Assembly: GCF_015624425.1 (NCBI RefSeq)
Contig: NZ_CP049919.1
Coordinates: forward strand, 372,001 to 436,000
Reading direction: 5' to 3'
DNA length: 64,000 nt
Source: Roseateles sp. DAIF2
Lineage (GTDB): Bacteria; Pseudomonadota; Gammaproteobacteria; Burkholderiales; Burkholderiaceae_C
Shown: piece after piece, positions 42,449-50,963 of the stretch
How positions within the stretch are numbered: the first letter of the stretch is position 1
Layout: every line of letters begins with the position of its first letter
The notes under the pieces: generated by a model
The model's database searches: none
What the model was told of the DNA's origin: nothing
What the model saw: only the letters and a program-made list of their open reading frames with translations
Translations under genes and position numbers: made by a program

Positions 42449-43639
42449 ATGCATGACGACGTCCACGCCCCCCGTCGATCCGGCCGCCCGGGCACGGCAT
42501 GGCTGCTGGCCGCCAGCCTCGCGCTGGCCGCCTGTTCCACGCTGCCGCGGGAACCGCTGGCCGAGGCCGACGCGGCCATGCGCGAGGCCATCGAAGCCGG
42601 CCAACTGCCCGGCGGCGTGCTGTGGATCGAGAGCGCGGCGCGCGGCGCCCGCTACCACCGCGCCTACGGCCAGCGCGCGCTGCGGCCCGCGCCGGAGCCG
42701 CTGGACGAGGCCACCGTGTTCGACGCCGCCTCGCTGACCAAGGCGGTGGTGACCGCGCCGCTCGTGCAGCTGCTGCGCGAGGAAGGCCGGCTGGAGCTGG
42801 ACGCGCCGCTGCAGCGCTACCTGCCCGAATGCCGCGGCGCCGGCTACGAGGCGATCAGCCTGCGCCTGCTGCTGACCCATGCCTCGGGCCTGCCGGCCGG
42901 GCTGTCCCGCAATCCGCCCTGGAGCGGCCCCGAGGCGGCGCTGCGCCTGGCCTGCGCCCAGACCCTGACGGCCGCGCCGGGCAGCCAGTTCCGCTACTCG
43001 GACATCAACTTCATCTTGCTCGGCGCGGTGCTGGAGCGGGTCTCCGGGCTGCCGCTGCAGCGGCTGGCGCGCGAGCGCCTGTTCGAGCCGCTGGGCATGC
43101 GCGACAGCGGCTACCTGCCGCTGCAGCACCTGCCGGCCGCGCGCATCGCGCCGACGCAGGAGATCGCGCAGGGTCAGGTCTTGCGCGGCGAGGTGCACGA
43201 CCCGACCGCGCGCGCGATGGGCGGCGTGGCCGGGCATGCGGGCCTGTTCACCAGCGCGGCCGACCTGGCCCGCTTCGCGCGCATGCTGCTGAACGGCGGC
43301 GTGGCCGAGGACGGGCGCCGGCTGCTGTCCGCGCAGAGCATGGCCCTGATGAGCACGGTGCAGTCGCCGCCGGCGCTGGCCGAGCGGCGCGGCATGGGCT
43401 GGGACATCGACACGCCCTATTCGCGCCCGCGCGGCGGCCTCTATCCGAAGACCAGCTTCGGCCACACCGGCTTCACCGGCTGCGTCCTCTGGATCGATCC
43501 AGGCAGTCGCAGCTTTTACATCTTGTTGTCAAACCGCGTGCACCCCGGTCAGCCGAGCAATCTGCTGCCGCTGTACGAGAGGCTGGGCACCCTGGCGGCG
43601 CGCGCCGCGGGCCTGGATCGGGGCTCGAGCTCCCCCTAG
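42449..43639 (+). CDS. Class C beta-lactamase-like serine hydrolase, lipoprotein
   Basis: A 396-residue protein. Signal with lipobox LAAC (about Cys29). Catalytic motifs of the AmpC/EstB fold: SLTK (DAASLTKAVV, nucleophile Ser), YSD(I)N (FRYSDINFILLG) and HTG (FGHTGFTG) in place of KTG. HTG instead of KTG points to an esterase, amidase or D-amino-acid hydrolase more than a true beta-lactamase. Relatives such as YbbE/AmiE accompany murQ clusters in other bacteria; murQ lies 5 kb away here. Starts just after the isochorismatase-type gene (22-bp gap). Confidence 0.88.
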   Translation: MHDDVHAPRRSGRPGTAWLLAASLALAACSTLPREPLAEADAAMREAIEAGQLPGGVLWIESAARGARYHRAYGQRALRPAPEPLDEATVFDAASLTKAVVTAPLVQLLREEGRLELDAPLQRYLPECRGAGYEAISLRLLLTHASGLPAGLSRNPPWSGPEAALRLACAQTLTAAPGSQFRYSDINFILLGAVLERVSGLPLQRLARERLFEPLGMRDSGYLPLQHLPAARIAPTQEIAQGQVLRGEVHDPTARAMGGVAGHAGLFTSAADLARFARMLLNGGVAEDGRRLLSAQSMALMSTVQSPPALAERRGMGWDIDTPYSRPRGGLYPKTSFGHTGFTGCVLWIDPGSRSFYILLSNRVHPGQPSNLLPLYERLGTLAARAAGLDRGSSSP

Positions 43640-43714
43640 TTTGTCGGCCGGCAGGCCCCGAAGCCGTCATGGCGCTGGGCGAAACTTGCCCGCGACTCAC
43701 ATAAGGGGATTGTC

Positions 43715-44419
43715 ATGAACCAGATCAAGAGCCTGCTGCGCGGTGTGGCCGCTCTGCTGGCCGGCTCGCTGGCCGCCAGCGGCGCGATGGCCGGCTTCAT
43801 CACCACCAACGAGGCGAAGATGGACAGCATCTTCAGCCAGGCCGGCTTCGGCGCCAACACGATCGACATCCGCTTCAATGCGCCGCTGAGCTATGTGCGC
43901 CCGACCCTGGTGGGCATCGACAGCCTGGCCGAGTGGAATCAGATGACGGCCCTGGCCGTGCCGAACGCCAAGACGGTCAGCATGTTCTTCACCGACAGCA
44001 TCAGCTGGTGCGGTGGCACCGGCTCGAACATCATCGGCTGCGCCGACACGCCGGGCAATGTGCTGGCGCTGGATTCCGACTGGGCGGCGAATCCCAGCTT
44101 CGGCGGCGTGCTGGCCGCGCATGAGCTGGCGCACAACCTGAACCTCGGCCATCTGTCGAGCACCAACAACCTGATGAACCCGACCATCGGCAGCAACAAC
44201 AGCTTCCTGAGCTCGGCCCAGATCAGCACCCTGCTGCAGAGCCCGCTGATCCAGTTCGACGGCACGCGCCGCTACATCTCGATCACGCCGATCGCGCTGA
44301 TCGCGACCGCGGTGCCCGAGCCGGGCAGTTGGCTGATGATGGGGCTGGGCCTGGGCGCGCTGGGCGTCGCGGCGCGGCGTGGCCGTTGCACCGCGGCGGA
44401 CCCCACCGTCACTCGCTGA
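43715..44419 (+). CDS. PEP-CTERM-sorted putative zinc metallopeptidase
   Basis: A 234-residue exported protein. A signal peptide ends near GAMAG. The zinc motif HELAHNLNLGH (about residues 132-142) matches the metzincin form HExxHxxGxxH, with NLMNP downstream as a possible Met-turn. The C-terminus is a PEP-CTERM sorting signal: VPEPG, hydrophobic helix, then AARRGR. PEP-CTERM proteins are processed by exosortase and often go to the extracellular matrix. The ribosome site AAGGGGATT is strong. Its end overlaps the convergent YngK-like gene by 11 bp. Confidence 0.85.
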   Translation: MNQIKSLLRGVAALLAGSLAASGAMAGFITTNEAKMDSIFSQAGFGANTIDIRFNAPLSYVRPTLVGIDSLAEWNQMTALAVPNAKTVSMFFTDSISWCGGTGSNIIGCADTPGNVLALDSDWAANPSFGGVLAAHELAHNLNLGHLSSTNNLMNPTIGSNNSFLSSAQISTLLQSPLIQFDGTRRYISITPIALIATAVPEPGSWLMMGLGLGALGVAARRGRCTAADPTVTR

Positions 44420-45956
44420 GCTGCAGGCCGACGCGCGGGCCCTCGTTGCCCACGCGGTCCAGCGCCGAGACCACCAGGCCGTCGAGCCCCTGGCGCTCCA
44501 GCAGCAGCTCCGGCTGCTGCGTGGTCGAGAAGCTCCAGACCTGACCGCGGCGCTGCCACAGCGCATAGCGCAGCACCGGCTTGCCGGGGCCGGCCGCCAG
44601 GCGCAGCCGCAGGCGGCCCGCATCGGCCTCCTGCAGCTCGGCCTGCGGCGCGGCCGGGCCGCCGGCCTCCAGCCAGGGCGTCGCGGGCACCAGGGCCTCC
44701 TGCTGGTAGAGGCCGCGCTGCAGCGCATCGGCCAGGCCGCGGCGGTTCTGCATCAGCGCGACCATGCTGAAGTGCACATGGCCGCTGCCGGGGTAGGCCT
44801 GGCGCGTGATCTCGATCTGCGCGCCGATCTCCTCGATCGGCCAGCTCTCGGCCTTGTCGGCCGGCGTGACGCGGCTGGTGAAGAGGCCGGCCCAGACATG
44901 GCGGCCCTGCTTGTTCTGCGCCTGCCAGTAGTCCAGCAGCGGCGCGAAGGCTTGGGCCTTCTGCGCGCGCGGCCAGTAGAGCTGCGGCACCAGATAGTCC
45001 AGCCAGCCCTCGTGCAGCCAGCGCTCGACATCGGCATAGAGCTTGTCGTACTGGCTGAAGCCGGTGATGCCCTCGGGCCGCAGCGCGGGCTTGGGCAGGC
45101 CGAAGGGGCTGATGCCGAAGCGCACCCAGGGCTTGGTCGCGAGGATCAGCTGATGCAGGCGGCGGATCATCTCGTCGACGTTCTGGCGCCGCCAGTCATG
45201 GCGGCCCAGCTTGCCGCCACCCTGCAGGTAGCGCTGCCAGGACGGCTCGTCCGGGAAGTCCAGCTCCAGCTTGGCCGTGGGGTCGCTGCCCGGCTGCGGG
45301 ATCGGGTAGGGGTAGAAGTAGTCGTCGATATGGATGCCGTCGACGTCGTAGCGCTGCAGCACGTCGCGGAACACCGCCAGCGTGTGCTCGGCCGCGCCGG
45401 GCTCGCCCGGGTCCAGCCATTGCTGGTCGCCATAGCTCTTGACCCAGTCGGGATGGGTCTGGCTCAGATGGTTGGCCGCGGCCGGGGACTTGGCGCTGTT
45501 CTGGCGCGCACGGAAGGGGTTGAACCAGGCATGCAGCTCCAGGCCGCGCTGGTGCGCCTCGGTGATCCACAGCGCCAGCGGGTCGTAGCCGGGCGACTGG
45601 CCCTGGCGCCCGCTCAGGTACTCGCTCCAGGGCTCCAGGCGCGAGTCGTAGAGCGCATCGGTGCTGGTGCGGATCTGGAACACCACCGCATTGAGCTTCA
45701 ACGAAACCGCCCGGTCCAGGATCGCGCGCATCTCGGCCTGCTGCTGCGCGGCGCTCAGGCCTGGCTTGCTGGGCCAGTCGATATTGGCGACGGTGGCGAC
45801 CCAGGCGGCGCGGAACTCGCGCGGCGCGGGCGGCGCGGCCTCGGCCAGTTCGGGCGCGCTGCGGCCCAGCGGGCGGGGCAGCAGCGGCGCGCGGCTGCTG
45901 CAGGCGGCGAGGGCGGCGGCCGAGGCGGCCAGGGTCAGGACGGAACGGCGTTGCAT
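44409..45956 (-). CDS. Glycosyl hydrolase family 10-like/YngK-type lipoprotein hydrolase
   Basis: A 515-residue lipoprotein (lipobox LAAC, about Cys19). The core is a (beta/alpha)8 barrel of the DUF187/YngK group: REFRAAWVATVANIDWPSKP, LNAVVFQIRTSTDALYDS, GLELHAWFNPFRAR, YDVDGIHIDDYFYPYP and WLDYLVPQLYW, typical of the family. A C-terminal fibronectin-like domain follows (about 420-515). Family members are thought to cut glycan strands. It is the last gene of a five-gene murQ operon, 23 bp after the NagX-like gene, suggesting it processes murein glycans at the outer membrane. Confidence 0.9.
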   Translation of the reverse strand: MQRRSVLTLAASAAALAACSSRAPLLPRPLGRSAPELAEAAPPAPREFRAAWVATVANIDWPSKPGLSAAQQQAEMRAILDRAVSLKLNAVVFQIRTSTDALYDSRLEPWSEYLSGRQGQSPGYDPLALWITEAHQRGLELHAWFNPFRARQNSAKSPAAANHLSQTHPDWVKSYGDQQWLDPGEPGAAEHTLAVFRDVLQRYDVDGIHIDDYFYPYPIPQPGSDPTAKLELDFPDEPSWQRYLQGGGKLGRHDWRRQNVDEMIRRLHQLILATKPWVRFGISPFGLPKPALRPEGITGFSQYDKLYADVERWLHEGWLDYLVPQLYWPRAQKAQAFAPLLDYWQAQNKQGRHVWAGLFTSRVTPADKAESWPIEEIGAQIEITRQAYPGSGHVHFSMVALMQNRRGLADALQRGLYQQEALVPATPWLEAGGPAAPQAELQEADAGRLRLRLAAGPGKPVLRYALWQRRGQVWSFSTTQQPELLLERQGLDGLVVSALDRVGNEGPRVGLQLSE

Positions 45957-45979
45957 GGGCGAAGGAGGAAGAAGAAAAG

Positions 45980-47119
45980 TCAGACCTTGACGAACCAGCG
46001 CTTGCGGTACATGAACCAGGCCACCGCATACATCGCGGCGACGAAGCCCAGCGCATACAGCAGCGAGGCGTTGACGGGAGCGATGGGCAGCTCGCGGATC
46101 GGCGCATAGAGCAGCGCCTTCAGCGAACGTTCCCCATCGGGTTTGATGAAACCCAGCAGCTTGGCCACCAGGCCGGAGAAGGCGAACAAGAAAAGCGCGT
46201 TCATGCCGAACACCACCAGCGGATGGGCCCAGCGCGCCACCCGCTCGCGCAGCAGCGGCAGGGGCATCGCATCCAGCAGCCAGTAGCAGCTGCCGAACAC
46301 CAGGCAGGCCCAGCCGGCCATTGCGACCGCATAGGACGGGGTCCACAGGCTCTTGTTGATCGGCATCAGCCAGGCGCCCAGCACCTCGCCCAGCCACAAG
46401 CAGGCAAGACCTGCCACCATGAACCACATCGCCTTCTCGACCGGGTTGCGCTTGCTCGCCAGCCAATGGCCGGCCAGCAGGCCGAAGACCTGGCTGGCCA
46501 CGGCCGGCAGGGTGCTGAGCAGGCCCTCTGGGTCCCAGGTGCGGCTCTGGCGCCAGAGATGGCCGTCCATCAGCGCGCGGTCCAGCCAGGCGCCGACATC
46601 CTCGCCGGGGCGCAGCGAGCCGGTATGCCAGACGCCATGGGCATCCGGCACCGGCACGCCCAGCTGGATCAAGCTGTAGAGCGCCAGCAGGCCGAGAGCC
46701 CAGGCCAGCTGGCCGCGCCAGCCCCACCACAGCGCGATCGGCGCGGCCAGCAGGGTGCACAGGCCCAGGCGCTGCAGTACGCCGGGGATGCGCAGCTCGG
46801 CCAGGTTGAAGGCCGGAATCAGGTTCAGCAGCAGGCCGATCGCGATGATGGTGGCGGCGCGGCGCGCGGTCTGGGCCAGCAGCGAGACCTTGTCGTCGCC
46901 CAGCGCCGCACGGCGGCCCAGGCTGATCGTCATCGAGATGCCGCTGATGAAGACGAAGAAGGGGAAGATCCAGTCGGTGAAGGTCCAGCCGTCCCAGGCG
47001 GCATGGCCCAGCGGGGCGTAGAGATGGCCCCAGTCGCCCGGGTTGTTGACCAGCAGCATCGCGGCGATCGTGAAGCCGCGGAAGGCGTCCAGCGAGAGCA
47101 GGCGATGGGAGGCGCTCAT
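45980..47119 (-). CDS. nagX: NagX-like multi-pass membrane protein (DUF5009, acyltransferase-related)
   Basis: A 379-residue protein with about ten membrane helices. RLLSLDAFRGFTIAAMLLVNNPG, WTFTDWIFPFFVFISGISM and RIPGVLQRLGLC are the conserved blocks of DUF5009/heparan-alpha-glucosaminide N-acetyltransferase-like proteins; bacterial NagX is found in GlcNAc and murein-use gene clusters and may transport or acetylate amino sugars. Its start overlaps the AmpG-like stop by ATGA, so the two are translationally linked. Confidence 0.88.
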   Translation of the reverse strand: MSASHRLLSLDAFRGFTIAAMLLVNNPGDWGHLYAPLGHAAWDGWTFTDWIFPFFVFISGISMTISLGRRAALGDDKVSLLAQTARRAATIIAIGLLLNLIPAFNLAELRIPGVLQRLGLCTLLAAPIALWWGWRGQLAWALGLLALYSLIQLGVPVPDAHGVWHTGSLRPGEDVGAWLDRALMDGHLWRQSRTWDPEGLLSTLPAVASQVFGLLAGHWLASKRNPVEKAMWFMVAGLACLWLGEVLGAWLMPINKSLWTPSYAVAMAGWACLVFGSCYWLLDAMPLPLLRERVARWAHPLVVFGMNALFLFAFSGLVAKLLGFIKPDGERSLKALLYAPIRELPIAPVNASLLYALGFVAAMYAVAWFMYRKRWFVKV

Positions 47120-48402
47120 GCGTCCTTTTTTCCGAAGTCGGCCGGCACCTTGATCAGCGCGGCCATCGCGAACGAGGGCACGGTCGAGACCAGCACCCAG
47201 GCGAAGAACATCGGGTAGCCGACATGGTCCTGCAGCCAGCCGCTCCACATGCCCGGCACCATCATGCCCAGGGCCATGAAGCCGGTGCAGATCGCGTAAT
47301 GCGCGGTCTTGTGCGGACCGTCGGCGACCAGGATCATGTACATCAGGTAGGCGGTGAAGCCCAGGCCGTAGCCGAACTGCTCGACCGCCAGCGCGCTGCT
47401 GACGATCCACAGGTTATGCGGGTGCCACAGCGCCAGCGCCAGGAACACGACGTTCGGCACATGCATCGCCAAGATCAGCGGCCACAGCGCGCGCTTCAGG
47501 CCGATCCGGGAGATCACCCAGCCGCCGGCCAGGCCGCCCAGGGTCAGCGCGGTCAGGCCGACGGTGCCATAAGCGATGCCGACCTCCTTGGTCGTCAGGC
47601 CCAGGCCTCCGACCTCCGGCTTGTCGAGCAGGAAGGGCGAGGCCAGCTTCAGCAGCTGCGCCTCGGGGAAGCGGTAGAGCAGCAGGAAGCCGAGCACGAC
47701 CAGGATGCCGGGCTTTTTGAAGAACTCGACGAACACGCCGAAGAACTCCCGCACCGGATTGCCCTGCACCTGGCGCGCGCTGTCGCTGGCCGGGCGCGGC
47801 AGCATGAAGAAGTGATAGACGGCCATCGCGGCGAACAGCCCGGCCAGCACCCAGAACACCACGCTCCAGGCCAGGGTCATGCTGCCGGTGCGCTCCTGCA
47901 GCTCGCCGGCCAGGTAGACCAGGCCGCCCTGGCCGCCGATATTGGCCAGGCGGTAGAAGGTGGAGCGCACGCCGACGAAGGCGGCCTGCTCATGCTGCTT
48001 GAGCGCCAGCATGTAGAAGCCGTCGGCCGCGATGTCGTGCGAGGCCGAGGCGAAGGCCATCAGCCAGAACACTGCCAGGGTCAGCTGGAAGAACTTGGGC
48101 GCGGGAATGGTCAGCGCCACCATCGCCAGCGCCACGCCGACCAGGAACTGCAGCGCGACGATCCAGGCGCGCTTGGTGCTGAACATCTCCACCAGCGGCG
48201 ACCACAGCGGCTTGATCACCCAGGGCAGGTAGAGCCAGCTGGTGTAGAGCGCGATGTCGGTGTTGGAGACCTCGAGGTTCTTGTACATGACGACCGAGAG
48301 GGTCATCACGACGACATAGGGAATGCCTTGGCCGAAGTAGAGGCTGGGGATCCAGGTCCAGGGATTGCGGGGGCTGGTGGTGGGCGTGGTCGTCGTCGTC
48401 AT
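47116..48402 (-). CDS. AmpG-like MFS permease
   Basis: A 428-residue MFS protein with 12 membrane helices. The opening PWTWIPSLYFGQGIPYVVV and SHDIAADGFYMLALKQHEQAAF are typical of the AmpG/acetyl-CoA transporter branch, which imports GlcNAc-anhydro-MurNAc peptides into the cytoplasm. Placed between murQ and nagX in one operon, import of murein sugars or muropeptides is the likely job. The start overlaps the stop of the small HTH gene (TCAT on the plus strand, ATGA in the reading direction). Confidence 0.88.
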   Translation of the reverse strand: MTTTTTPTTSPRNPWTWIPSLYFGQGIPYVVVMTLSVVMYKNLEVSNTDIALYTSWLYLPWVIKPLWSPLVEMFSTKRAWIVALQFLVGVALAMVALTIPAPKFFQLTLAVFWLMAFASASHDIAADGFYMLALKQHEQAAFVGVRSTFYRLANIGGQGGLVYLAGELQERTGSMTLAWSVVFWVLAGLFAAMAVYHFFMLPRPASDSARQVQGNPVREFFGVFVEFFKKPGILVVLGFLLLYRFPEAQLLKLASPFLLDKPEVGGLGLTTKEVGIAYGTVGLTALTLGGLAGGWVISRIGLKRALWPLILAMHVPNVVFLALALWHPHNLWIVSSALAVEQFGYGLGFTAYLMYMILVADGPHKTAHYAICTGFMALGMMVPGMWSGWLQDHVGYPMFFAWVLVSTVPSFAMAALIKVPADFGKKDA

Positions 48403-48701
48403 GCGCTCGGTCGGCTGGGTTCGGTCGGCTGGGGTGGTAGCAGCAGCTGCAGCCGCATCCTCAGGCGCGCATTCTCGGCCCGCAAGCGGGACAACTCCAT
48501 CTGCTCGGCCGTCGCCGCATGGCCGGCCGCATTTTCCAGCCCGCCCTCGCGCTGCTGTGCCTTGGCCCAGTTGCGCAGGGTCTGCTCGGCCAGGCCCAGC
48601 TCGCGGGCGGTGGCATAGACGCCCTGGCCCGCCGCCAGTGCCAGCGCCGCGCGCTTGAAGTCCAGCGTGTATTCGCGCTTGGGCGCCCAGCGCAGGTTCA
48701 T
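48399..48701 (-). CDS. Small HTH protein derived from IS3-type OrfA transposase, embedded in the murQ operon
   Basis: A 100-residue protein. The N-terminus KREYTLDFKRAALALAAG with ARELGLAEQTLRNWAKAQ is the HTH_Tnp_1 fold of IS3 OrfA, followed by a leucine-zipper-type helix (QMELSRLRAENARLRMRL), which in OrfA mediates dimer formation. No OrfB frame and no terminal inverted repeats surround it. It starts 11 bp after the murQ stop and its stop overlaps the ampG-like start, so it is translated as part of the operon. It looks like a domesticated DNA-binding protein, perhaps an operon regulator; a remnant is the alternative. Confidence 0.8.
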   Translation of the reverse strand: MNLRWAPKREYTLDFKRAALALAAGQGVYATARELGLAEQTLRNWAKAQQREGGLENAAGHAATAEQMELSRLRAENARLRMRLQLLLPPQPTEPSRPSA

Positions 48702-48712
48702 GGGCGTGGCTC

Positions 48713-49594
48713 TCAGTCCCGCAGGGCCTGGCGCACGCTGCCCTGCGCCAGCTCCAGCAGCTGGCGCGCGGCCTCCACCGAGACCTTCTTGCGCAGCGCC
48801 ACCACCGCCACCTTGACATGGAAGTCGCAGCGCTCCAGCACCGCGCGTGCGGCGGCCTCGTCCACCTCGGCGGCGCGCATCGTCAGCGCCACCGCGCGGC
48901 GCACCAGCTTCGCGTTGGTCGCCTTCAGGTCCACCATCAGATTGCCGTAGACCTTGTTGAGCTTGACCATCAGGCTGCTGGAGAAGGTGTTCAGCGCCAT
49001 CTTCTGTGCGCTGCCGGCCTTCAGCCGGGTCGACCCGGAGATCACCTCGGGGCCGGTGTCCAGCGTGATGCCGATCTCGGCCGCGGCCGTCACCGGCGCG
49101 CTGGCGTTGTTGGCGAAGCCGATGGTTAGCGCGCCGGCCGCGCGCGCCGCCTTCAGCGCGCCCAGCACATAGGGCGTGCCGCCCGAGGCGGCCAGGGCCA
49201 GCAGCACATCGTTGGGGCCGATGCCCACACCTTGCAGGTCGCGCTCGCCCTGGTCCTGGTCGTCCTCGGCGCCTTCCACCGCGACGAACATCGCGCCCTG
49301 GCCGCCGGCGATCAGGGCCACCGCGCGCTCCTGCGGCCAGGAGAAGGTCGGATAGAGCTCGACGCTGTCCAGCACGCCCAGGCGTCCCGAGGTGCCGGCG
49401 CCGGCATAGACCAGGCGCCCGCCGGCCTGGATGCGCGGCAGCGCCGCCGCCACCGCCGCCGCCAGCTGCGGCCCGGCCGCGCGCACCGCCCGGACGGCGT
49501 CCAGCTGGTCCTCGACGAAGGCGCTGATCAGCTGGGGCAGTTCGTAAAGATCCAGGTCCGCGTGGGTGCTGCTGGGCGTCTCGGTCTTGAGCAT
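48713..49594 (-). CDS. murQ: N-acetylmuramic acid 6-phosphate etherase
   Basis: A 293-residue SIS-domain protein with the MurQ signature AGAGTSGRLGVLDSVELYPTF near the N-terminus (Glu in DSVE acts as the acid/base). VFVAVEGAEDD, ALAASGGTPYVLGAL and GSTRLKAGSAQKMALN follow as usual. It converts MurNAc 6-phosphate to GlcNAc 6-phosphate and D-lactate, linking murein recycling to amino-sugar metabolism. The ATG at 49594 gives the standard length; an in-frame upstream extension would cross the operator. First gene of the murQ-HTH-ampG-nagX-yngK operon. Confidence 0.95.
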   Translation of the reverse strand: MLKTETPSSTHADLDLYELPQLISAFVEDQLDAVRAVRAAGPQLAAAVAAALPRIQAGGRLVYAGAGTSGRLGVLDSVELYPTFSWPQERAVALIAGGQGAMFVAVEGAEDDQDQGERDLQGVGIGPNDVLLALAASGGTPYVLGALKAARAAGALTIGFANNASAPVTAAAEIGITLDTGPEVISGSTRLKAGSAQKMALNTFSSSLMVKLNKVYGNLMVDLKATNAKLVRRAVALTMRAAEVDEAAARAVLERCDFHVKVAVVALRKKVSVEAARQLLELAQGSVRQALRD

Positions 49595-49644
49595 GGGGAG
49601 GTGGGGCCGTTGTCGGGTTTGCTGGGACTCTAATGGTCTACAAA

Positions 49645-49655
49645 TGGTCTGACCA
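49645..49655 (-). promoter_or_regulatory. GntR/FadR-type operator upstream of murQ
   Basis: TGGTCTGACCA, a perfect TGGTC-N-GACCA palindrome 50 bp upstream of the murQ start, fits the core of FadR-subfamily GntR operators. A half-site TGGTCTAC lies 13 bp to the left. No GntR gene is in the window, so the regulator would be encoded elsewhere. Confidence 0.6.
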
Positions 49656-49712
49656 ATGAAAGCAGGCTTTGCGCCCATAACACCAGGTAATCGCTACCGG
49701 ATTCAGCGGCGC

Positions 49713-49740
49713 TGTAAGGAAGCGCGGGGCTGGGGCGACA
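49713..49740 (+). promoter_or_regulatory. Candidate ECF-sigma promoter of the bufferin operon
   Basis: TGTAAGGAA at 49713 and CGACA at 49736-49740, separated by 17 bp, resemble an ECF sigma -35/-10 pair about 65 bp upstream of bufA. SigF-type ECF factors control bufferin genes in other proteobacteria. Assignment is by eye. Confidence 0.4.
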
Positions 49741-49807
49741 GACGCAGGCGTCCCGCAAGGGCGCATCACCCCGACCCCTATCGTCAACCTCGATCCAGGA
49801 GACCATC

Positions 49808-50077
49808 ATGCAAGCACATCTGAAGACCGGCCTGAGCGTGGCCGCCGCGGCCGCCGCCCTGTTTGCCAGCGCGGGTTTCGCCCCCAGCGTGCAGGCCGCC
49901 GACGGCATGGTCAAGTGTTCCGGCATCAACAGCTGCAAGGGCAGCTCCGAATGCAAGACCGCCAAGAGCGAATGCAAGGGCCACAACAGCTGCAAGGGTC
50001 AGGGCTGGGTCAGCAAGAAGAGCGCCGACGAATGCACCAAGGCCGGCGGCAAGGTGGAGATGGACGCGAAGAAGTAA
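49808..50077 (+). CDS. bufA2: Bufferin-type metallophore precursor (BufA2-like)
   Basis: An 89-residue secreted precursor. Signal peptide ends after SVQA. The mature part has six cysteines in a repeated pattern: [29 protein letters not shown] and DECTKAGG. This Cys-Lys-Gly pattern is typical of BufA2 bufferins, ribosomally made peptides whose cysteines are changed by a BufB/BufC enzyme into copper-binding thiooxazole-type groups and which sequester copper in the periplasm. bufB and bufC follow directly. CAGGAG gives a good ribosome site. Confidence 0.9.
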   Translation: MQAHLKTGLSVAAAAAALFASAGFAPSVQAADGMVKCSGINSCKGSSECKTAKSECKGHNSCKGQGWVSKKSADECTKAGGKVEMDAKK

Positions 50078-50108
50078 GCAGGTCCTCCACATCAGCCGCG
50101 GTTCCACC

Positions 50109-50963
50109 ATGTCCAGCGCCGCCGTCACCGGTTTCGGCCTCGGCCTGCGTCCCGAGCATTACCGGGCCCTGGCCGAGCCGCTGCCGCCCGCGCTGCGCCC
50201 GGACTGGCTGGAGATCATTTCCGAAAACTACCTGGTGCCCGGCGGGCGCCCGCTGCAGCACCTGGACCGCCTGCGGCGCGACTACCCGATGGTGATGCAT
50301 GGCGTGTCGCTGTCGATCGGTGGCAGCGACCCGTTGGACCTCGGCTATCTGCGCGAGCTGAAGGCCCTGGCCGAGCGGGTGCAGCCGGCCTGGGTCTCGG
50401 ACCATTTGTGCTGGACCGGCATCGGCGGGCACAACAGCCATGACCTGCTGCCGCTGCCGCTGACCGAGGCGGCGCTGCGCCATCTGTGTGAGCGCATCGA
50501 CCGGGTGCAGGGGCTGCTGGCGCGACCGCTGGTGCTGGAGAACGTCTCCAGCTATCTGCGCTGCGCGGCCGACGAGATGGACGAGGCGGAGTTCGTCGCC
50601 GAGCTGCTGCGCCGCAGCGGCTGCCGGCTGCTGCTGGACGTCAACAACGTCCATGTCTCGGCGCGCAACCATGGCTACGACGCGCGGGCCTATATCGACC
50701 GCCTGCCCGCCGTGCAGATCGTGCAGATCCATCTGGCCGGCCATGAGGACCGCGGCGACCTGCTGATCGACACGCATGACCAGCCGGTCTGCAACGCGGT
50801 CTGGGCCCTGTACGTGCATGCGCTGCAGCGCCTGGGGCCGCGGCCGACGATGATCGAACGCGACGACCACATCCCGCCGCTGCCCGAGCTGCTGCAGGAG
50901 CTGGATCTGGCGCGTGCGCTGAGCCGCTCGGTCTGCCCGCCGGAACCGGTGGCCGCGGCATGA
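50109..50963 (+). CDS. bufB: BufB/DUF692 multinuclear iron oxidase
   Basis: A 284-residue DUF692 TIM-barrel. Starts [11 protein letters not shown] and carries the metal ligands of MNIO enzymes: [45 protein letters not shown] and DTHDQPV. It modifies Cys residues of the bufferin precursor using iron and oxygen. The start ATG 50109 is 31 bp after bufA2, and the stop overlaps bufC by ATGA. Confidence 0.93.
   Translation: MSSAAVTGFGLGLRPEHYRALAEPLPPALRPDWLEIISENYLVPGGRPLQHLDRLRRDYPMVMHGVSLSIGGSDPLDLGYLRELKALAERVQPAWVSDHLCWTGIGGHNSHDLLPLPLTEAALRHLCERIDRVQGLLARPLVLENVSSYLRCAADEMDEAEFVAELLRRSGCRLLLDVNNVHVSARNHGYDARAYIDRLPAVQIVQIHLAGHEDRGDLLIDTHDQPVCNAVWALYVHALQRLGPRPTMIERDDHIPPLPELLQELDLARALSRSVCPPEPVAAA

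Noticed and set aside
48399..48701. Active IS3-family insertion sequence
   Set aside because: Only an OrfA-like HTH frame is present; there is no OrfB, no frameshift window and no terminal inverted repeats, and the frame is fitted tightly into an operon.
49640..49660. DasR/NagR-type dre site upstream of murQ
   Set aside because: The palindrome is 11 bp with a single central base (FadR-type spacing), whereas dre sites have the 12-bp TGGTCTAGACCA form.
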